42,458 nucleotides of DNA, taken from positions 1 through 42,458 of the forward strand of contig JAJEHL010000012.1 of assembly GCA_022823725.1 (NCBI GenBank). Direction: 5' to 3'. The notes under the pieces were generated by a model. The model did no database searches. It was not told the DNA's origin and saw only the letters and a list, made by a program, of their open reading frames with translations. How positions within the stretch are numbered: position 1 is the first letter of the stretch; each line of letters starts with the position of its first letter. Positions 1-7,897 of the stretch are shown in pieces. The translations under genes and the position numbers were made by a program. This DNA comes from Candidatus Latescibacterota bacterium. GTDB taxonomy: Bacteria; Latescibacterota; UBA2968.

Positions 1-33
1 TCAAAAAAATTTACTAATATTTTATTTGATAGA

Positions 34-65
34 CTGGATTGCGGCTTACACCCTGCCGCAATGAC
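34..65 (-). repeat. Dispersed palindromic repeat, copy 1
   Basis: Read on the minus strand this is GTCATTGCGGC, a 10-nt loop, then GCCGCAATCCAG. The arms ATTGCGGC and GCCGCAAT pair perfectly. It is the same element as the six other copies in the window but in opposite orientation, and it uses the ATTGCGGC/GCCGCAAT arm variant instead of ATCGCGGC/GCCGCGAT. Confidence 0.85.
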
Positions 66-80
66 AACCCCCGTTCGTCA

Positions 81-103
81 CGCCTGCATGTTTTAAGCAG
101 GCG
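81..103. repeat. Short hairpin next to dispersed repeat
   Basis: CGCCTGC at 81-87 pairs with GCAGGCG at 97-103 across a 9-nt loop. It lies between the palindromic repeat at 34-65 and the 28-bp repeat at 109-136, so it looks like part of one composite repetitive element. No T run follows on the plus strand. Confidence 0.5.
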
Positions 104-108
104 TCCAG

Positions 109-136
109 TGGTTTAAGTCAATAAACTTATTTGACA
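109..136 (-). repeat. 28-bp repeat, inverted copy of 38059-38086
   Basis: The reverse complement of this segment matches 38059-38086 at 27 of 28 positions. In both places it sits beside a copy of the 32-bp palindromic repeat, so the two form a larger composite element found in opposite orientation near each end of the window. Its end includes TTGACA (131-136), which could serve as a -35 box for the merC-like gene, with only a weak -10 (TTAGAA near 155-160). Confidence 0.7.
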
Positions 137-177
137 GACCATTGAGTGTATTTGTTAGAAATAAAAGGAGATAATAA

Positions 178-576
178 ATGGCGCGTTTGAGCTATCAAAC
201 CGCAGGTGACAAGATCGCCATTGTTCTTTCAACGATGTGTGCGATCCATTGTTTAACACTGCCTGTTGCACTTATTGCGTTTCCGTTATTGGCAACTACA
301 TTTGTCGGCGGTGAACATTTTCATGGGCTTTTGGTGTGGCTGATTCTGCCCACCAGCATTCTTGCTCTTGGGTTGGGATGTCGCCGCCATAAAGACCAGT
401 TTGTCATTGGTTTTGGTATTCTGGGGTTGTCCCTTATCGTCGTAATGGTTGTGGTTGGCCATGATCTTTTTGGGGAAATAGGGGAACGGGTGGGGACCGT
501 TTTAGGGTCGGGATTTTTGATCTCAGGCCATATTCGGAATCATCATTTATGTCGCAGAGATGATTGTGAAAAATAG
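178..576 (+). CDS. MerC-domain membrane protein
   Basis: A 132-residue inner-membrane protein with four hydrophobic segments (about 12-38, 46-64, 72-94 and 100-118). The N-terminal DKIAIVLSTMCAIHC and C-terminal GHIRNHHLCR patterns are those of the MerC family, which takes its name from mercury transport proteins; a Cys and a His lie together in the first membrane segment (CAIHC). In many diderms MerC-like genes sit next to TonB receptors for zinc, so a role in divalent metal handling is more likely here than mercury resistance: no merA or merR-type mercury gene is nearby. The start is supported by AAGGAGA at 164-170. The next gene follows after 28 bases. Confidence 0.8.
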   Translation: MARLSYQTAGDKIAIVLSTMCAIHCLTLPVALIAFPLLATTFVGGEHFHGLLVWLILPTSILALGLGCRRHKDQFVIGFGILGLSLIVVMVVVGHDLFGEIGERVGTVLGSGFLISGHIRNHHLCRRDDCEK

Positions 577-604
577 GATAAACACGCGAAAGGAGACGCA
601 ATAT

Positions 605-1057
605 ATGGAGAAACAAAATCCAATGCGGCTCAAAGTGATAAGTGTTATAGTGTTTGCGTTCTTTGTTTCTTGCCATGGAGAAAATAAAGAAGATGCACAC
701 TTCTTGCGGCAGGCGGTGGAGATTCACAAGGCGATGATGGAAATTGAAGCGCAATTTGAGAACCAACTGGATAGCCTGAAGTCATTTTCACATCATGCTG
801 TGGAAATACGCGATAGTCTTCAGGTTATCGAAAAAGACTTTGAATTGTGGGAAAAAAATGTGGTTGAAGTGCCGGGAGATGACTCGGCAGAGGCCCATGA
901 TCACGGTCATGAACACCATCACAAAAAAGAAAATCTACAGGTGACGCCCGAACAAATGGTCGAGATCCAGAAAGAGCTAAAATCAAATCTCGAAAAATTG
1001 CTTTTGCGATTGCAATCGATTAGACAATTGCAGGCGCGTTCCTCAGAGGACGAATAG
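605..1057 (+). CDS. His-rich lipoprotein
   Basis: A 150-residue predicted lipoprotein. An N-terminal hydrophobic stretch ends in a lipobox-like FFVSC (Cys about residue 20), followed by a long, charged, probably helical body. A histidine-rich patch AHDHGHEHHHKKE in the middle would bind Zn, Ni or Cu ions. The start at 605 is chosen over an upstream in-frame ATG at 560 because AAGGAGA lies just before it and 560 overlaps the MerC-like gene. The family is not recognised; position between a MerC-like protein and TonB receptors suggests a periplasmic metal-binding accessory protein. A second copy of only its last 20 codons survives at 4392-4451. Confidence 0.75.
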   Translation: MEKQNPMRLKVISVIVFAFFVSCHGENKEDAHFLRQAVEIHKAMMEIEAQFENQLDSLKSFSHHAVEIRDSLQVIEKDFELWEKNVVEVPGDDSAEAHDHGHEHHHKKENLQVTPEQMVEIQKELKSNLEKLLLRLQSIRQLQARSSEDE

Positions 1058-1102
1058 ACGTACTGGTAACCAACTACTCGAGATAATCCCATATTATTAA
1101 GA

Positions 1103-1402
1103 ATGAGTCTCTACACCAGACACCCGCTCGTTAAAACGCTGATCGTCATATTGCTCGTCGTCGCATTTGCCCTTGTCTTTGGGCATGCAGTTGACCATGT
1201 TGAACATGACACCCATTGCGTTGAACATGACACCCATTGCCTCGTTTGCCATTGGGTTTATAGCTTTAGTGGTCTTATCAGTGCTGTATTGATTTCTGGT
1301 GTATTATACGCCTGTTATTTTTTCGCTCTGCCGCCCCCCACATTTTTATCCCACCAGTTTTTCCTTTCACCTCAGAGCCGATCCCCCCCAGTAGTCTTCT
1401 GA
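1103..1402 (+). CDS. Small His/Cys-rich membrane protein, copy A
   Basis: A 99-residue protein with two hydrophobic segments (about 10-29 and 52-74) separated by a metal-ligand-rich loop: HAVDHVEHDTHC, a second VEHDTHC, then LVCHWVY. It is a paralogue of the 90-residue protein at 4568-4840, which has only one VDHDIHC unit. The extra seven residues come from a perfect 21-bp tandem duplication. No known family is assigned; the His/Cys loop and the neighbouring receptor point to metal binding at the membrane. The start lacks a strong ribosome binding site. Confidence 0.65.
   Translation: MSLYTRHPLVKTLIVILLVVAFALVFGHAVDHVEHDTHCVEHDTHCLVCHWVYSFSGLISAVLISGVLYACYFFALPPPTFLSHQFFLSPQSRSPPVVF
1199..1240 (+). 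repeat. 21-bp tandem repeat inside the gene at 1103
   Basis: GTTGAACATGACACCCATTG followed by C is present twice head to tail (1199-1219 and 1220-1240) with no mismatch. It adds one VEHDTHC unit in frame. The paralogue at 4568 has a single diverged unit, so the duplication is recent and specific to this copy. Confidence 0.95.
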
Positions 1403-1531
1403 ATACTGAATATCTTAATAATAAAGTTTGCATTATTTTTTTGCGTTTTTGTGCCTTTTTGTGCGGGCCTGAAATAAGAGGGGCTCCCTCTGCGTGTTCT
1501 CTGCCCGTGCGGGCTTATTCAGGAGACTATC

Positions 1532-2020
1532 ATGTTTTTTAGAAGAAACTCGTTTCAAGGCATTTTTGCCGCTGTGGCAGTTCTGGCTTTGTTTGTGATC
1601 GGTTGTGGTAGTGACGATCCAATGGCTCACCAGGAAGAGCATTTCGAACCCGAGGGGCTGGTTATCATAGATTCGGGCAATCGTTTTTTTCGCTATTATC
1701 GAGGACAGATTGATGCCAGCGGTGGTCGGGCAGATCATCTCGATGCCCCCCTCAATGAGGAAACACCGCACTGGAGCATCCGTTTTCTGGATGACCATGG
1801 CGATGAGATTCCCCCGCCAGATGATCCCGATTTCAAATTTACATGGGCGATTGCCGATAACACGGTTTTGGAAGTTGTTCAGGATGCCGACGATGTCGGC
1901 AAGTTTGATTTTCACCTGCGTGGTCTCAAGGCAGGCGAAACTACGATTGAGCTCCAGGTCACGCACGGCGATCATGTAGATTTTCGCACCATTCCCATTC
2001 CCGTGCATGTCGGAGAGTAG
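1532..2020 (+). CDS. Lipoprotein paired with TonB receptor, copy A
   Basis: A 162-residue predicted lipoprotein: signal segment about residues 9-24, lipobox VIGC, then GSDDP. The mature N terminus has HQEEHFEPEGLV, an acidic/His stretch that could bind metal, followed by a compact region rich in beta-strand-like sequence and ending in FRTIPIPVHV. GGAG just upstream of the ATG supports the start. The same gene is repeated at 4988. Position directly before a ZnuD-like receptor suggests a periplasmic or surface metal-binding partner of the receptor. No enzyme motif is visible. Confidence 0.7.
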   Translation: MFFRRNSFQGIFAAVAVLALFVIGCGSDDPMAHQEEHFEPEGLVIIDSGNRFFRYYRGQIDASGGRADHLDAPLNEETPHWSIRFLDDHGDEIPPPDDPDFKFTWAIADNTVLEVVQDADDVGKFDFHLRGLKAGETTIELQVTHGDHVDFRTIPIPVHVGE

Positions 2021-2030
2021 TAACTGCTTT

Positions 2031-2069
2031 GCCCTCACCCGGTCTTTCAGACACAGGGTGAGGGCTTTT
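2031..2069 (+). terminator. Hairpin with T-rich tail before TonB gene A
   Basis: GCCCTCACCC (2031-2040) pairs perfectly with GGGTGAGGGC (2056-2065) and is followed by TTTT. It lies only about 20 bases before the receptor start. A similar but weaker hairpin sits at the same place in the second copy (5488-5528), so partial termination or mRNA processing between lipoprotein and receptor is likely. Confidence 0.75.
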
Positions 2070-2088
2070 GGTTTATTGGAGGTTCATT

Positions 2089-4290
2089 TTGAAATTCACG
2101 ACTTCTATTCTAATTGTTGTGTTCTGCTTTTCCGCGATCAGCGCGTCGGATGGGACGCGTTTGATCGAGGGATATGTTTTTGATCACAAGACCCAACGCA
2201 CAATTGGCAATGTCGATATCAAACTCGATGATGGCGCGGTGGGTACGACAACCGATGAACGGGGCCGTTTTGTTTTGCGTCTGTCGGAGGGCGTTCATCG
2301 TCTGTCTTTTTTTCGTGTCGGCTATGGATTGGTGAGTCGGGAAGTAAGGGTCTCAGGTGCTAAATTGCCCATTTTGTACGTCGAAATAATTGCCCGGGAA
2401 ATTGTTATGGATACCATTGATGTGGTCGCTAAAAGTGTGGAAACGCGTTTTGAAGCATTGCACGAAGCCACGGGCGTGCTTTCGGGGGATGAACTTCAGA
2501 AGAAATACAGCCTCACACTTGCCGAGACGATGAAAAACGAGATTGGCGTCGCCATCCGCAGCATGGGGCCTGCACCTGCTCGCCCTGTTATACGCGGCCT
2601 CAGTGGCGATCGCGTGCAGATCAATATAGACGGTATCGAGTCCCATGATCTTTCCGCTACTTCTGCCGATCACGCGGTTACGCTTGAGCCTTTTAATGCG
2701 GAACGCCTCGAAATTATCCGGGGACCCCGCACGCTGCTTCACACGGCATCGGCCATTGGCGGGGTTATCAATGTGGTGAAACAGAAGATTCCGGAAGACC
2801 ATCCGCAGCGCGTTTTTGGCAGTGTTGGTGCTTATGGCGAGACGGCCAATCGGGGATATCTCTCTGCCGCTGGAATCACAGTGCCTGTGGGACCTCTCGC
2901 GCTGTATGCTGAAACGACGTACCGCAATACCCGGGATGTGCAAACACCCATTGGCAGGCTCGCCAATACACCTATTGACACGCGTACGCATCTGCTCGGT
3001 CTATCATATCCCACTGACCGGGGGTATATCGGTGCTTCTTTTGATCAGTTTGATACGCAGTACGGCATTCCCGGTGGATTTATAGGCGGGCATCCCAATG
3101 GCGTAGATCTGGATATTGATCGCCGGGTATTTGATGGCAAGGCGGCCTTCCATTTTGATCGCGAGGTACTCAGTAGTGTAGAGGTGGATTTGACCAGGAC
3201 CTTCTATCACCACTTCGAGTACGAATCCAGCGGCAGTATTGGGTCCGAGTTTTTGTTCCACGACTATCGCGGCGATCTCAAATTGTTTATGAACACACAG
3301 GGCCAGACGCGAAATACTGTGCTCGCCCTGGGCTTTGGTCATCATAACCTCAAATTGGGGGGGTTTGTTTTTACGCCGCCCACGCGAGAGCAATGCGCTT
3401 CATTAGGTCTTTACCACGAATTTATCTATCGCGACATTGAATTTCAGGCTTCTGCGCGTTATACTTATACCGACTTTGATCCGCGTCCGAGTACAAGGAG
3501 TATTGCGGCTCTCGGTGTAGATCGCACCTTTCACGCATGGTCCGCGGCGATTAGTCCGCTTGTGACCATTACCGACCGGCTAACCGGGGGTTTCAATTTC
3601 AGCCGATCCCAGCGCGTGCCCAGGATTGAAGAGCTTTACAACCATGGGCCGCATCTGGCTGCGTACACTTTTGAGGTGGGCAATATCGATCTCGAGGCCG
3701 AGACGAGCCTGGGCTTTGAGGTCTTTTTTCACTATTTGCAACCGGGGATTGATTTTGTTTTGAGTGGATATTGGAACGAGTTTGATACCTATATTGCCCC
3801 GCGCAATACCGGAGAGATCAATTTTGCCCAACTTCTGCCGATTTATGCTTCCGATGGTGTTGCTGCGCGATTTTTGGGTCTGGAGATGCATCTGGGGTGG
3901 CGTTTGAATACCCGTTTGAATCTGGAATTAAATGGCAGTTATGTGCGCGGCGAGAACAGGGATGAGGATTTGCCTCTGCCCGAGATGCCGCCGCTCAAGT
4001 TTGTTGGAAGTACAACATATCAGCATCCCTATCTTACGGTTGGCGGGACTGCGGAATTTGTCGCAGGACAGGAGCGCGTGGATATATTCGAAGAGCCTAC
4101 GGATGGCTATGCTGTTTTCGGTATCTATGCCCAGCGCGACATTAATACCGATCATACCCGCCATAGTATTATTATTTCTGTTGATAACCTTTTGGATACG
4201 GAATACCGCAACCATCTCTCTCGCATTCGGTCTGTGATGCCCGAAACAGGGCGGAGTATTAAAGTGCATTACAAGATGTTTTTCTTTTAA
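2089..4290 (+). CDS. TonB-dependent receptor, ZnuD-like, copy A
   Basis: A 733-residue outer-membrane receptor, probably for zinc or another metal. Signal peptide about 1-20; carboxypeptidase-regulatory-like beta domain about 25-100 (LIEGYVFD, GTTTDERGRF); plug domain about 120-240 with RPVIRGLSGDRV, SADHAVTLEPF and RLEIIRGPRTLL, which closely resemble ZnuD-family zinc receptors; then a beta-barrel ending in MFFF, as expected for an outer-membrane protein. The start is a TTG at 2089 behind GGAGG (2078-2082). An upstream in-frame TTG at 2068 adds seven residues that the paralogue at 5544 lacks. Substrate is inferred from the family and from the His-rich neighbours; it could also be another divalent metal. 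Confidence 0.85.
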   Translation: MKFTTSILIVVFCFSAISASDGTRLIEGYVFDHKTQRTIGNVDIKLDDGAVGTTTDERGRFVLRLSEGVHRLSFFRVGYGLVSREVRVSGAKLPILYVEIIAREIVMDTIDVVAKSVETRFEALHEATGVLSGDELQKKYSLTLAETMKNEIGVAIRSMGPAPARPVIRGLSGDRVQINIDGIESHDLSATSADHAVTLEPFNAERLEIIRGPRTLLHTASAIGGVINVVKQKIPEDHPQRVFGSVGAYGETANRGYLSAAGITVPVGPLALYAETTYRNTRDVQTPIGRLANTPIDTRTHLLGLSYPTDRGYIGASFDQFDTQYGIPGGFIGGHPNGVDLDIDRRVFDGKAAFHFDREVLSSVEVDLTRTFYHHFEYESSGSIGSEFLFHDYRGDLKLFMNTQGQTRNTVLALGFGHHNLKLGGFVFTPPTREQCASLGLYHEFIYRDIEFQASARYTYTDFDPRPSTRSIAALGVDRTFHAWSAAISPLVTITDRLTGGFNFSRSQRVPRIEELYNHGPHLAAYTFEVGNIDLEAETSLGFEVFFHYLQPGIDFVLSGYWNEFDTYIAPRNTGEINFAQLLPIYASDGVAARFLGLEMHLGWRLNTRLNLELNGSYVRGENRDEDLPLPEMPPLKFVGSTTYQHPYLTVGGTAEFVAGQERVDIFEEPTDGYAVFGIYAQRDINTDHTRHSIIISVDNLLDTEYRNHLSRIRSVMPETGRSIKVHYKMFFF

Positions 4291-4324
4291 TTTAGCGGTC
4301 AGATATGTTGACCCTTTACCTAAC

Positions 4325-4364
4325 GCCCCAGATTAGCAGACTGATCTGGGGCTTGCTCTTTTTT
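4325..4364 (+). terminator. Rho-independent terminator after TonB gene A
   Basis: GCCCCAGAT (4325-4333) pairs with ATCTGGGGC (4344-4352), followed by TTGCTCTTTTTT. The same terminator occurs after the second receptor gene at 7780-7818. Confidence 0.9.
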
Positions 4365-4391
4365 GGGCCAAGTCATATCTTCCGTTTTGGA

Positions 4392-4451
4392 CTCGAAAAA
4401 CTGCTTTTGCGATTGCAATCAATTAGACAACTTTCCTCAAAGGACAAATAG
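4392..4451 (+). pseudogene. 3' remnant of the His-rich lipoprotein gene
   Basis: Twenty codons, starting at a CTC codon, read LEKLLLRLQSIRQL then SSKDK and a stop. They match the last residues of the lipoprotein at 605-1057 (LEKLLLRLQSIRQL, QARSSEDE) apart from a three-codon gap and a few changes. There is no start or 5' part, so this is a non-functional fragment that marks the left edge of the duplicated segment. Confidence 0.85.
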
Positions 4452-4567
4452 ATACACGGGTAGCAAACACATTGTACCATTTCAAGACTTGCAATAAGAT
4501 GTGATATTTTGCATATTTATTAAGAGGTCACAAGGGCCGGTGTGACTGTTAAAGGTACAATATTGAG

Positions 4568-4840
4568 ATGAATCTCAAACATCCACTTATCAAAACACTG
4601 ATCGCCATATTGTTTATTGGCGCGTTTGCCCTTGCCTTTGGGCATGCATTTGACCATGTTGACCATGACATCCATTGCCTCGTTTGCCATTGGGTTTATG
4701 GCTTTAGCGGTCTTATCAGTGCCATCGTTGTTTTTGGTGTATTATACGCCTGTTGTTTTTTCGTTTCACCGAACGTCATATTAGTATCCCACCAGTTTTT
4801 CCTTTCGCCTCAGGGTCGATCCCCTCCAGTAGTTTCCTGA
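4568..4840 (+). CDS. Small His/Cys-rich membrane protein, copy B
   Basis: A 90-residue paralogue of the protein at 1103, with two hydrophobic segments and a shorter ligand loop, HAFDHVDHDIHC followed by LVCHWVY. It has only one of the seven-residue units that copy A carries twice. The C-terminal VSHQFFLSPQ is nearly unchanged between copies. Function unknown; membrane-bound metal binding is inferred from the conserved His and Cys and the context. Confidence 0.65.
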   Translation: MNLKHPLIKTLIAILFIGAFALAFGHAFDHVDHDIHCLVCHWVYGFSGLISAIVVFGVLYACCFFVSPNVILVSHQFFLSPQGRSPPVVS

Positions 4841-4987
4841 ATACTGATTTTTCCATTGCAGTAGTTTGTATTATTTTTCTTTTCTGTATCTTTAAGCCTT
4901 TTTTGCGCGGGCGCAGGCAAGAGGATCTCCCTCTGTGTGTTCTCTACCCGTGTGCTCTGTACAGGTTTTACCATTCAGGAGACTATC

Positions 4988-5479
4988 ATGTTTTTTGCAA
5001 GAAAATCGCTTCAACGCACTTTTGCGGCTGTGGCAGTGCTGGCTCTGTTTGTGATTGGTTGTGGTAGTGATGATCCCATGTCTGAACACGAAGAACATTT
5101 CGAACCCGAGGGTCTGGTTCTCATAGATTCGGGCAATCGGTTTTTCCGCTATTTTGAAGGGCAGATCGATGCCAGCGGCGGTCGGGCAGACCATCTCGAA
5201 GTTCCCAATGGTGGACTGACTGCCAAATGGACCATTATGTTCCTTGACCACGATGGTGACGAAATTGCCCCGCCAGATGATCCAGATGACAGCTTTACAT
5301 GGGAGATTGCCGATGCCACAGTTGTGGAGGTTCATCAGGAGCCTGCAGATGTGGGTAAGTTTGAATTCCAACTGCGCGGCCTCAAGGCAGGTGAGACCAC
5401 GATTGAACTCCAGGTCGCGCATGACGATCATATTGATTTTCGCACGATTCCCATTCCCGTGCGTGTCGTAGATCAGTAA
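4988..5479 (+). CDS. Lipoprotein paired with TonB receptor, copy B
   Basis: A 163-residue predicted lipoprotein and paralogue of the gene at 1532. Signal segment, lipobox VIGC and GSDDP are conserved, followed by SEHEEHFEPEGLV. The start at 4988 is chosen because it lines up with copy A and follows CAGGAGACTATC, whereas an upstream ATG at 4937 is unsupported. The central part differs more from copy A than the signal region does, suggesting relaxed or divergent selection there. Confidence 0.7.
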   Translation: MFFARKSLQRTFAAVAVLALFVIGCGSDDPMSEHEEHFEPEGLVLIDSGNRFFRYFEGQIDASGGRADHLEVPNGGLTAKWTIMFLDHDGDEIAPPDDPDDSFTWEIADATVVEVHQEPADVGKFEFQLRGLKAGETTIELQVAHDDHIDFRTIPIPVRVVDQ

Positions 5480-5487
5480 CTGTCTCG

Positions 5488-5528
5488 CCCTCACCCGGTC
5501 TTTCAAATACAGAGTGAGGGGTTTTTTC
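5488..5528 (+). terminator. Hairpin with T tail before TonB gene B
   Basis: CCCTCAC (5488-5494) pairs with GTGAGGG (5514-5520), followed by GTTTTTTC. It is the counterpart of 2031-2069 but has a shorter perfect stem and a longer T run. It ends about 15 bases before the TTG start of the receptor. Confidence 0.75.
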
Positions 5529-5543
5529 TGATAGAGATACGTT

Positions 5544-7745
5544 TTGAAATTCACGGCTCCTATTCTCTTTTTTGTGTTCTGCTTTTTCGCGATTGGCGCA
5601 TCGGATGAGACGCGTTTGCTCGAGGGATATGTTTTTGATCGCAAAACCCAACGCGCAATCGGCAATGTCGATATCAAACTTGAGGATAGTGCCGTGGGCA
5701 CGACAACCGATGAACGGGGCCGTTTTGTCTTGCATCTGCCGGAGGGCGTTCATCGTCTGTCTTTTTTTCGTGTCGGCTATGGATTGGCGAGTCGGGAAGT
5801 AAGGGTCTCAGGTGGGAAATTGCCGATTCTGTACGTGGAAATGATTGTTCAGGAAATCCTTCTGGATACCATTGATGTGGTAGGGAGAGATGCGGAGACC
5901 CGCTTTGAAGAATTGCACGAAGCCACGGGCGTGCTTTCGGGGGATGAACTTCAGAAGAAGTACAGCCTCACGCTTGCCGAGACGATGAAAAACGAAATTG
6001 GCGTTGCCATCCGCAGCATGGGACCCGCACCTGCTCGCCCTGTTATACGCGGCCTCAGTGGCGACCGCGTGCAGATCAATATAGATGGTATCGAGACACG
6101 AGATTTATCCGCTACTTCTGCTGATCACGCTGTTACTGTCGAGCCTTTTAATGCGGAACGCCTCGAAATTATTCGGGGACCCCGCACGCTGCTTTACACG
6201 GCATCGGCTATTGGTGGGGTTATCAATGTGGTGAAACAGAAGATTCCGGAAGACCATCCGCAGCGCGTTTTTGGCAGTGTTGGTGCTTATGGCGAGACGG
6301 TCAATCGGGGGTATCTCTCAGCCGTTGGGATTACAGTGCCCGTGGGGCCACTCGCGCTTTATGCCGAGACCACGTACCGCAATACCCGTGATGTGCAAAC
6401 GCCTATTGGCAGGCTCGCCAATACACCTATTGACACGCGTACGCATCTGCTTGGTCTGTCATATCCCACTGACCGGGGGTATATCGGTGCTTCTTTTGAT
6501 CAGTTTGATACCCAATACGGCATTCCCGGTGGATTTATAGGCGGGCATCCCAATGGCGTAGATCTGGATATTGATCGCCGAGTGTTTGATGGCAAGGCGG
6601 CATATTATTTTGATCGCGAGGTGTTCAGTAGTGTAGAGATGGATTTGACCAGGACCTTCTATCATCACTTCGAGTACGAATCCAGTGGTAATATTGGGTC
6701 CGAGTTTTTGTTTCACGATTATAGTGGCGATCTCAAATTGTTTATGAACACCCAGGGCCAGACGCGAAATACCGTTCTCGCCCTGGGCTTTGGTCATCAC
6801 AATCTCAAATTGGGGGCGTTTGTTTTTACGCCGCCTACGCGAGAGCTAAGTGCTTCCCTTGGTGTTTACCACGAGTTTACCTATCGGCATATCGAATTTC
6901 AGGCTTCTGCGCGTTATACGTATGCCGACTTTGATCCGCGCCCAAGAACAAAGAGTATTGCGGATCTCGATGTCGATCGCATCTTTCACGCATGGTCCGC
7001 GGCGATTAGTCCGCTTGTAAACATTACCGACCGGATAACAGGTGGTCTAAATCTCAGTCGATCCCAGCGTGTGCCTACGATTGAAGAGCTTTATAACGAT
7101 GGGCCGCATCTGGCTGCGTACACTTTTGAGGTGGGCAATGTCGAGCTCGAGGCCGAAACGAGTCTGGGCTTTGAGGTCTTTTTTCACTATTTGCAACCGG
7201 GTGTCGATTTTGTTTTGAGCGGCTATTGGAATGAGTTTGATACCTATATTGCCCCGCGCAATACCGGAGAGATCAATTTTGCCCAACTTCTGCCGATTTA
7301 TGCTGCCGATGGTGTTGCCGCGCGATTTTTGGGTCTGGAGATGCATCTGGGGTGGCGTTTGAATACCCGTCTGAATCTGGAATTAGACGGTAGTTATGTG
7401 CGCGGCGAGAATAAGGATGAGCAGGTGCCCTTGCCCGAGATGCCGCCGCTCAAGTTTGTTGGAAGTACAACATATCAGCATCCCTATCTTACGGTTGGCG
7501 GGACTGCGGAATTTGTCGCAGGACAGGAGCGCGTGGATATATTCGAAGATTCTACGGATGGCTATGCTGTTTTCGGTATCTATGCCCAGCGCGACATTAA
7601 TACCGATCATACCCGCCATAGTATTATTATTTCTGTTGATAACCTTTTGGATACGGAATACCGCAACCATCTCTCGCGCATTCGGTCCGTGATGCCCGAA
7701 ACAGGACGGAGCCTTAAAGTGCATTACAAGATGTTTTTCTTTTAA
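5544..7745 (+). CDS. TonB-dependent receptor, ZnuD-like, copy B
   Basis: A 733-residue paralogue of the receptor at 2089, of exactly the same length and domain order: signal peptide, carboxypeptidase-regulatory-like domain, plug (RPVIRGLSGDRV, SADHAVTVEPF) and barrel ending in MFFF. It also begins with TTG, but its ribosome binding site is weak (no GGAGG), so it may be made at a lower level. Changes from copy A are scattered in the N-terminal third and the barrel loops, for example around residues 420-480, and nearly absent in the last 100 residues. Two diverged receptors with slightly different ligand loops could widen metal or partner range. Confidence 0.85.
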   Translation: MKFTAPILFFVFCFFAIGASDETRLLEGYVFDRKTQRAIGNVDIKLEDSAVGTTTDERGRFVLHLPEGVHRLSFFRVGYGLASREVRVSGGKLPILYVEMIVQEILLDTIDVVGRDAETRFEELHEATGVLSGDELQKKYSLTLAETMKNEIGVAIRSMGPAPARPVIRGLSGDRVQINIDGIETRDLSATSADHAVTVEPFNAERLEIIRGPRTLLYTASAIGGVINVVKQKIPEDHPQRVFGSVGAYGETVNRGYLSAVGITVPVGPLALYAETTYRNTRDVQTPIGRLANTPIDTRTHLLGLSYPTDRGYIGASFDQFDTQYGIPGGFIGGHPNGVDLDIDRRVFDGKAAYYFDREVFSSVEMDLTRTFYHHFEYESSGNIGSEFLFHDYSGDLKLFMNTQGQTRNTVLALGFGHHNLKLGAFVFTPPTRELSASLGVYHEFTYRHIEFQASARYTYADFDPRPRTKSIADLDVDRIFHAWSAAISPLVNITDRITGGLNLSRSQRVPTIEELYNDGPHLAAYTFEVGNVELEAETSLGFEVFFHYLQPGVDFVLSGYWNEFDTYIAPRNTGEINFAQLLPIYAADGVAARFLGLEMHLGWRLNTRLNLELDGSYVRGENKDEQVPLPEMPPLKFVGSTTYQHPYLTVGGTAEFVAGQERVDIFEDSTDGYAVFGIYAQRDINTDHTRHSIIISVDNLLDTEYRNHLSRIRSVMPETGRSLKVHYKMFFF

Positions 7746-7779
7746 TTTAGTGGTCAGATATGCTGACACTTTACCTAAC

Positions 7780-7818
7780 GCCCCAGATTAGCAGACTGAT
7801 CTGGGGCTTGCTCTTTTT
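7780..7818 (+). terminator. Rho-independent terminator after TonB gene B
   Basis: GCCCCAGAT (7780-7788) pairs with ATCTGGGGC (7799-7807), followed by TTGCTCTTTTT. It is identical in its stem to the terminator at 4325-4364. Confidence 0.9.
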
Positions 7819-7897
7819 GAGGGCAAGCCCTATCTTTCGTTTTGGAAATGATGAAAGAATGCAAATTGTGCGGCTGAACACACAATGGAGGTATGAA

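Larger units (their letters stand above)
989..4391 (+). repeat. Tandem duplication, unit 1 (about 3.4 kb)
   Basis: This unit runs from the last codons of the His-rich lipoprotein gene, through the small His/Cys membrane protein, the lipoprotein and the TonB receptor, to just past the receptor's terminator. The same order is repeated immediately downstream at 4392-7846. The breakpoint is visible where the sequence after the first terminator (TCCGTTTTGGA) joins directly to the 3' end of the His-rich lipoprotein gene (CTCGAAAAACTGC). Confidence 0.85.
4392..7846 (+). repeat. Tandem duplication, unit 2 (about 3.45 kb)
   Basis: Second copy of the block described at 989-4391. Identity is uneven: the last roughly 300 bases of the receptor gene and the terminator are almost identical between copies, whereas the lipoprotein gene and the middle of the receptor (around 6840-7070) have diverged clearly. 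Confidence 0.85.

Noticed and set aside
178-576. Mercury resistance operon
   Set aside because: Although MerC-like, there is no merA, merP or merT, and the neighbours are ZnuD-like receptors and His-rich proteins.
4892-5701. 269-codon open frame on the minus strand
   Set aside because: It lies opposite the lipoprotein and receptor genes, and its protein is an antisense shadow; the same shadow appears opposite copy A at 1433-2038.
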